Source: Salminus brasiliensis (Eukaryota; Chordata; Actinopteri; Characiformes; Bryconidae). From it: a stretch of DNA of 64,000 nt. This document shows positions 58,761-64,000 of the stretch, piece by piece (the stretch's first letter is position 1; every line of letters begins with the position of its first letter). The stretch lies in assembly GCF_030463535.1 (NCBI RefSeq), contig NC_132892.1, forward strand, positions 31,880,436-31,944,435, read 5' to 3'. The notes beneath the pieces are model-generated. The model saw nothing but the letters and a program-made list of their open reading frames with translations, did no database searches and had not been told where the DNA came from. A program made the translations under genes and the position numbers.

Positions 58761-59927
58761 TCATACTGACCTACAATCAGATCCAGTCCTGTTTATGAAG
58801 ATCTCATTCACAGAAACTGATCCTAGATCAGCTCTCTTACTCTGAAATGCTTTGTGGATTCTGGTTCTCCAGTTCTAAGCAGTGTTCTTCAGGTGTGGTT
58901 TGAAGGACTGATGTGATTATATTACAGAACTGCTTGAGGATCTCTTTTCTGTTTTGCCTGTCCAGTTCTCAATCTTAGTTATATTGTTTATTTTGCCAAT
59001 AATAGTCTCCTGTTTGTTCCTACACTATATGCACAAGAATATTGGCACACCTGCACATTCATTGTTATTTCTAAAATCAAGGATATTCAAAAGTGTGTAT
59101 CCTGCTTTTGTTGGAGTTCTACTGTCCAGAGAAGAAGGCTTTCTACTAGATTTTGCAGCATTGTTATCATGATTTGATTACATTCAGTGCCAAAAACATT
59201 ACTGGCAATACTTCTTTACAGGAAGTAGAGAATCGGTGTAGTAGAGAATTCTGGCTGAATGCATTCATTAGAAGGGGTGTCCACAAACATTTGGAGATAT
59301 CACTTATCTATTATATTAGACTTGCACTTGCATCCTCTCAGTCTGAGAGTGCAGTCACATTGTTTATCTGTGAGATACTGAACCCTGCCTCTGTACTTTG
59401 GATCATCTAAGGGTCCACAGCATATGTAATTCTCCAGTATGTTTTTGGACTGAGTAAATAACTGCAGCCCATGTTCACTGTAGACCCCTTTAGAGCACAG
59501 ATAGATGTAGGCTTGTATATCACACTCCAATCCTGAGCAACAGCTCCTGCAACATAGAATCCAGAAGTGTGGGAAAAAATGGAGACTCTGTGGGTCTCAG
59601 TCAGTAAAGCTGCTGCAGAAAGTCTCACTTCAGCTCATTTCTAAGGCTGTTCATTTCAGCTGAGTTTGGAATAATCAGCTGCAATAAGCTGAGCTCATTT
59701 GGAGCTAAAAGCACAAAGTGAGATGATCCACAGCTCTTGCAGTAGGGTGGAGGAGGAGCTGCAGAGGAGCAGAAATGTCACTCTGAACATACAAAGCAGA
59801 ACTGGCCAGAATGATATTTACAAAAACAATATGAACATTTTGAGAAGAGAAGTTACAGCTCTGTCTGACCTGAGATGAAGTTTAGAAACAGCAGAGGAAT
59901 AGTCTGAGACATCCTGAGGGACATCAT
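58761..59927 (-). pseudogene. CD22/Siglec-like receptor pseudogene D
   Basis: The signal-peptide exon 59870-59927 has good splice and start sites (MMSLRMSQ start). The V-set exon spans about 59322-59546, with a normal acceptor but internal deletions and a frameshift after STVNMGCSYLL, and its 3' end is destroyed by an inserted Tc1-like element at 59,022-59,310. The intron sequence after it (58,770-58,930) is recognisable. No C2, transmembrane or tail exons follow, so the gene is dead. Confidence 0.7.
59022..59310 (+). mobile_element. Tc1-like non-autonomous element in pseudogene D
   Basis: Begins cactatatgcacaagaatat and ends aggggtgtccacaaacattt, inverted-repeat termini of the same family as 61,618. 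It disrupts the V-set exon. Confidence 0.65.
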
Positions 59928-59960
59928 CAGCACAGCCCGTACAAGAAGATCATGGATGAC

Positions 59961-61467
59961 AAAATACTGTTTATTTACAGTATATATACCACAACTGGTA
60001 TTTTGGAGTTATCAGCTAAACCACATTCAATGGAAATTTGGAAATCTGGAAAGAGTCCTATATTTTCATTTTCCCAGCCACATTTAATTCTTTAGAGTAA
60101 AAATATTAATAACATGTTTTAATTGATTATGACAGTTGTTCTTTTTCTTTACATTGTTTTTAAAATGTATGATGAATGGACCAATAGAAATGTTTCAAAG
60201 TTACTTGTAAAATAACACAATAAAATATGTTTACACTGACTTTATAAATATGTTTAATAGTACAATCATATAACTGTCATATCATAACTGAGGGATAAAT
60301 CTGATCTATTATCTAATTGGTTATTTTACAGTTAACAGTATTTACACAGTTGAGGATGATTAAGAAGTACAATTCACTTTTACAAATTACAATGTTGATG
60401 TTATTTCCTGTTTTTAAATCTTCTACCACACCAGCAATACCATAAATAATTTACACCATTACACAATTATGTAAATCTGATGGGACAGTGTGCATATAAT
60501 GACACCTACATTCCTCTAGATGGGAGCAATAATTCCAGGCAGGCTCTGAATCCACTGTAAATGATCAAGAAGATGTGGATAAAAAGAAATAATTCATAAT
60601 GGATCCTGTTTACACCTTGAAACTTAATGTAACCAGTATGTGGTTTGTATTTTGATCAAACTTACAAATGCGTCTCTGGTTAGTCAGATGGAAATCCGAT
60701 TACTGTGAGGGATGGAATACTCAAATTGTGAAGCAATTTATACTGGTGTATAATATGTCTATTATAATCATGGTGTAGTAAACCTTAGTATATTCATAGC
60801 AGTGATGGCAAGAGTAATGAGAGTAGTGATAGTTAATAGTGGTAATAATAGGACTGGTAGATAGTTAAGAGTAAATGTAGATTTTATAAGTTCATTAGAC
60901 AGGTAGAATGTAATACAATTTTAGATGAACACTTTAAACATTACAGTTTTCAAAATATTCAATCTAAAGTTTTCTGGACAAAAATAAAACATATTTTTAA
61001 ATTCGTTTATTTTCACAGTTACAGACATTTTTCTTAAAAGTAATGTTTTCTTAAAAGTGTTCAGTTTCTTAAGGTTATAAAATGTTTCGTGACATATTCA
61101 AAATATGATTGATCAGACTCAAATCAGTTTGATTATGTATCTGTTTGGATGTGTTTATTGTGTTTTTTATTGTATTTTTGTATTTTGTGAGTTAGTGTAG
61201 ATTTAATTTCCATAATGTTAGTTTTTTGTCTAACTGGGGATGTTGTGTAGGAAATGTTTCAATAACGCTGTGAGGCAAATCATTATTATCTCACAAATTT
61301 ACACAACCTTATAATGTTACAGGCTAACCTTCCTGTAACCTTTCACAAACATCGCAGAACGTTCCCATAACGTTTCTGGACTTTAAATTCTGATTATTAC
61401 ATAGAATTATACATGAATCTAGAACACTGTACAAACCAACATCAAATCAGCTGAGATTATCCCAGGA
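59961..61467. other. A/T-rich stretch without recognisable gene
   Basis: No open frame of interest, no repeat structure that I can name. A short phrase at 60,480-60,530 (acctacattcctctaga) recalls the block after the minisatellites, in inverse orientation. Confidence 0.4.
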
Positions 61468-61617
61468 CACTCTTAAAAATAACTGCCTTAAATGGTTCTT
61501 TGAGGGATGCCATAGAAGAACCACTTTTAGTTCCATAAAGAATTATGTTTGCAATAGAGTTTACTATTAAAGTGTCAAAGAACCAAGATTCTTTCCATGT
61601 GATATCAAACAGTTAAA
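61468..61617. repeat. Interspersed repeat with AAGAACCACTTTT core
   Basis: Shares ccatagaagaaccactttt and flanking phrases with 63,592-63,790. Both have partly inverted ends around a GGTTCTTT/AAAGAACC theme, as in small fish MITEs. Confidence 0.45.
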
Positions 61618-61990
61618 TACACTATATGGACAAAAGTATTGGGACTTTAAAGAGTTATTAGGTTATTAAAGAGTTTCTCCTGCTTTTGTTGGAGTAACCA
61701 TCTCTACTGTCCAGGAAAGAAGACTTTAAACTAGATTTTGGAGCATTGCTGTGAGGGTTTGATTGCATTCAGTGAAAAGAGCATCAGCATGATCAGGATG
61801 TTGGGTGATGATCACCACTCCACGAAGCACCATCATTCCAGAGAACACCGTTCTTCCACTGCTCCACAGCTCAATGCTGCTGGGCCTTATATTCCTCTAG
61901 CCCACACCTGGCATTTGGCAGCATGGTGCTAATAGGTTAATATTGATCCGCTTCAGAGAGTCCTGTTCTATTAGCAGTACTTCTCTACAG
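61618..61990 (+). mobile_element. Tc1-like non-autonomous element, best-preserved copy
   Basis: Starts acactatatggacaaaagt and contains the whole family body including gttcttccactgctccacag. The right end is worn. No transposase. Confidence 0.65.
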
Positions 61991-62267
61991 AGACTAGACA
62001 AGCATATTTGCAGTTTGTACAGAATGTGAATCTGGTAGTTGTTTTTTACATTGTGCCAAAAGTGTTTTTACATTGACTTCCATTTAAAAGTTTTTGAATT
62101 GTTCTGTAAAGTTGCCATTTTGGAGATACAGTGTTTTTGTGTGACAGTGACAAAACATAGCAGCTCTGCTGTGATGTGAAGCATGAACCATTGTCACTGT
62201 TGAACGACTCTCTTCCTCCTCATTCTAAATTTGCATTTAGACTACTTCTGAACTGCAGACAAAAGCG

Positions 62268-62515
62268 GATGTGGCTTAGCGTTTGGAGAAGCGGGCTTTG
62301 GACCAGAAGGTCACCGGCTCAGTCCCACACACCTCCTTTAACATTCATGACCGAGATGACTTTGAGCCAAGCACATAATTTTTTAAAACTACTGCCCAGG
62401 TGCTGAGGTGGCTGCCCATCACAGTTCCAGGTTTGTGCTCACTCTCAATATTGTGTGTGTGTTCATGGATGAGTTAAATGTGGAGACAAAATTGCCTGGC
62501 TGTAAAGGATGGTCT
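62268..62515 (+). mobile_element. tRNA-derived SINE
   Basis: The head has A-box-like GTGGCTTAGCGTTTGG and B-box-like GGTCACCGGCTCAGTCCC, the RNA polymerase III promoter parts. The tRNA-unrelated body has ggtgctgaggtggctgccca and a GT-rich phrase I recall from otophysan SINEs. Diverged, so probably old. Confidence 0.6.
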
Positions 62516-63217
62516 TTCCAAATGCTTCTACTGGCACTGGTGGAGGTGTGACGGGAACAAGAAAAAAAAAGTATTAATGCAGCTCTCTGGAAGGAGAAGA
62601 CCACTCCCACCTTCATCTTCCTCAGTCATGCATGCTGATCAACAGAATGGAAGAAGATGTATGTTTCAGTTCTTGTCACTGGAGGAAGTCAAGGGCTTAC
62701 TCGGTCAAGTTTAAACCATGTGCATGTTTCTTTAATGTTAACACAGAAGAGTGATTGTAATCTGATCATGCTAATGAGATGTGGTCTGAGCGCTCAAAGA
62801 AAAGAGGAAGTTCTATTATGAAATCAGCCATGGGCTGCTGATCAGCTAAAGGCACCCACACTGTCTACAGAAAATGATCAGTGATGTAAAGTGAAAGGTT
62901 GGCTCTGATCAGCAGTAGTTTCTTCTAAGTAGATATAGATATATAGTCGGTAACTGCTATGGCTACGTTACTGAAAGGAAATTTAGAAAGACAGCTTGTG
63001 TAAATATGTAAATTTTTACAAGTACTGGCAGGAGGAAGGGTTGATTCACTGAAAAGAGGAAGAAGAAACACCAGCATAATCAACAAGATAGCAGTAGCAC
63101 TGTTGTAACCGCATACCATTTGACAGGTGAAGCTTCTTCTGTCCTGCTGTTTGTTCTATGGATAAAAGAGACAAATGTTGTTTAACCAAGGTAAGAAAAT
63201 AATCATAGTTTTTAGGA
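62516..63217. other. Non-coding stretch upstream of the last gene
   Basis: No gene is supported. Only short open frames without protein-like features. Confidence 0.4.
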
Positions 63218-63530
63218 AGTATTGGGACACCTGCTCTTTCACTGTTTCTTCTGAAATCAAGGGTATTAAAAAGAGTTTTTCCTGCTTTTGTTGGAGTAAA
63301 TGTCTCTTCTGTCCAGGGAAGGAGGCTTTCTATTAGATTTTAGAGGAACACTGCTGTGGGGGTTTCACTGTATTGAGTGTTACAAGCATGCGAGTTATGT
63401 CAGGATATCGAATGATCACCACCCCAAATAATTAAAAAAAAGTAGTGCCAGTAGGTTGATGTTCATCTGCTCCAGAGAGTCCTATTTTATTGGCATACAG
63501 GGGTTAGACAAGTTGTGTGTACATTTACAC
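63218..63530 (+). mobile_element. Tc1-like non-autonomous element, worn copy
   Basis: Starts near aagtattgggacacctgctc and keeps the body phrase tttcctgcttttgttggagt. The middle is shortened. Confidence 0.55.
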
Positions 63531-63591
63531 ATGAATATCAGCAGAAACAGAAAACAGCAACCCTAAGCCTAACCCTATAGTCATATTTATC

Positions 63592-63790
63592 TCTACACTA
63601 GAAAATTCAAAGTGCTACAAAAGGTTCTTTGCCATAGAAGAACCACTTTTTGTAATAGAGATGTAACCTTTTGATCCTTAATTGATAAAGAACCCTTACA
63701 TCAACATTTTTGGGTTCTTTACACTCACACATCTCTATTAGAAAATCGAATAGAAAGAAACCAAACTTGGTTCTTCTTTGCAATTTAGTG
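63592..63790. repeat. Interspersed repeat with AAGAACCACTTTT core, second copy
   Basis: Second copy of the family at 61,468; the inverse theme gggttctttac is also present, suggesting a small inverted-repeat element. Confidence 0.45.
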
Positions 63791-63879
63791 TGTAATTTAA
63801 AAGTACTAAACTCAAACTATGAAGGTGGTAAATCAACAGTTTTGTAGTAATAAATGTTCTGATTATACAGGTTTCAGCC

Positions 63880-63937
63880 ATGGTTTCACTCAGAAAGTCT
63901 CTGACTGTTTCTCTGCTGATTCCTATGTTCTTCTCAG
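63880..63937 (+). CDS. Signal-peptide exon of a receptor gene running off the right edge
   Basis: ATG at 63,880 (context cagccATGG) opens a 58-nt exon encoding MVSLRKSLTVSLLIPMFFS and ending in CTCAG/GTGAGT. Length, phase and hydrophobic sequence match the 58-nt signal-peptide exons of genes A-D, so this is probably another CD22-like or related immunoglobulin-family receptor, but on the plus strand. Only about 60 bp of intron is visible. Confidence 0.6.
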
Positions 63938-64000
63938 GTGAGTCAGAGCTGTAATTACTTATAGAAATGTGATCTGCAACAATTTATTTTTATATGAGAG

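Noticed and set aside
62268..62345. A tRNA gene
   Set aside because: A- and B-box-like words are present, but no cloverleaf closes, and the SINE body follows directly.

Overview
The window looks like ray-finned fish genomic DNA, most likely otophysan (tetra, piranha, catfish or carp relatives). The basis is a cluster of CD22/Siglec-like immune receptor genes with the teleost exon layout, many Tc1/mariner-like elements, an L2-type LINE, a tRNA-derived SINE, a CACTA-type element and Polinton/Maverick-type DNA. Nothing bacterial is present; all genuine coding sequence is split by GT-AG introns or sits in mobile DNA.

Layout. The window is a tandem array of large units, each ordered: non-coding block, CD22-like receptor gene on the minus strand, Polinton-type element, 78/83-bp minisatellite. 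Unit 1 runs from the left edge to about 13,036, unit 2 from 13,037 to 38,244, unit 3 from 38,245 to 56,135. Unit 4 (from 56,136) holds only a broken receptor copy. Receptor genes lie at 1,542-4,981 (A, 454 aa predicted), 16,059-22,070 (B, 718 aa) and 41,028-47,071 (C, 718 aa), with a pseudogene (D) near 59,322-59,927. Every exon of A, B and C keeps phase. Each predicts a signal peptide, a V-set domain with a Siglec-like arginine candidate, several C2 domains, one transmembrane helix and two ITIM-type tyrosine motifs, so these look like functional inhibitory receptors. At the right edge a signal-peptide exon on the plus strand (63,880-63,937) starts a further receptor-like gene in the opposite orientation.

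Mobile DNA. Defective Polinton-type elements lie at 7,746-11,859 (E1), 30,505-37,246 (E2+E3) and 49,858-54,499 (E4). Their AG...CT ends and a 6-bp target duplication (AGGATT) sit exactly inside a minisatellite unit. They carry a capsid-type pseudogene (F54H12.2-like), a small basic pX-like reading frame and unidentified accessory reading frames, but no visible polymerase, integrase, protease or ATPase. The arms are arranged as inverted halves: E2 and E3 mirror each other around a centre that now holds a solo LTR, and E1 and E4 share a collapsed version of that centre. All copies share the same capsid frameshift, so they appear to have been amplified with the receptor array after the element died. 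Unit 2 also has a truncated CACTA-type element (24,992 to about 30,480) with a zinc-finger/transposase gene whose C-terminus resembles fish SAMD3-like proteins, and an L2 LINE with an inverted 5' part inside the Polinton terminal repeat.

All family names are recognised by eye from translated motifs; no search was run.
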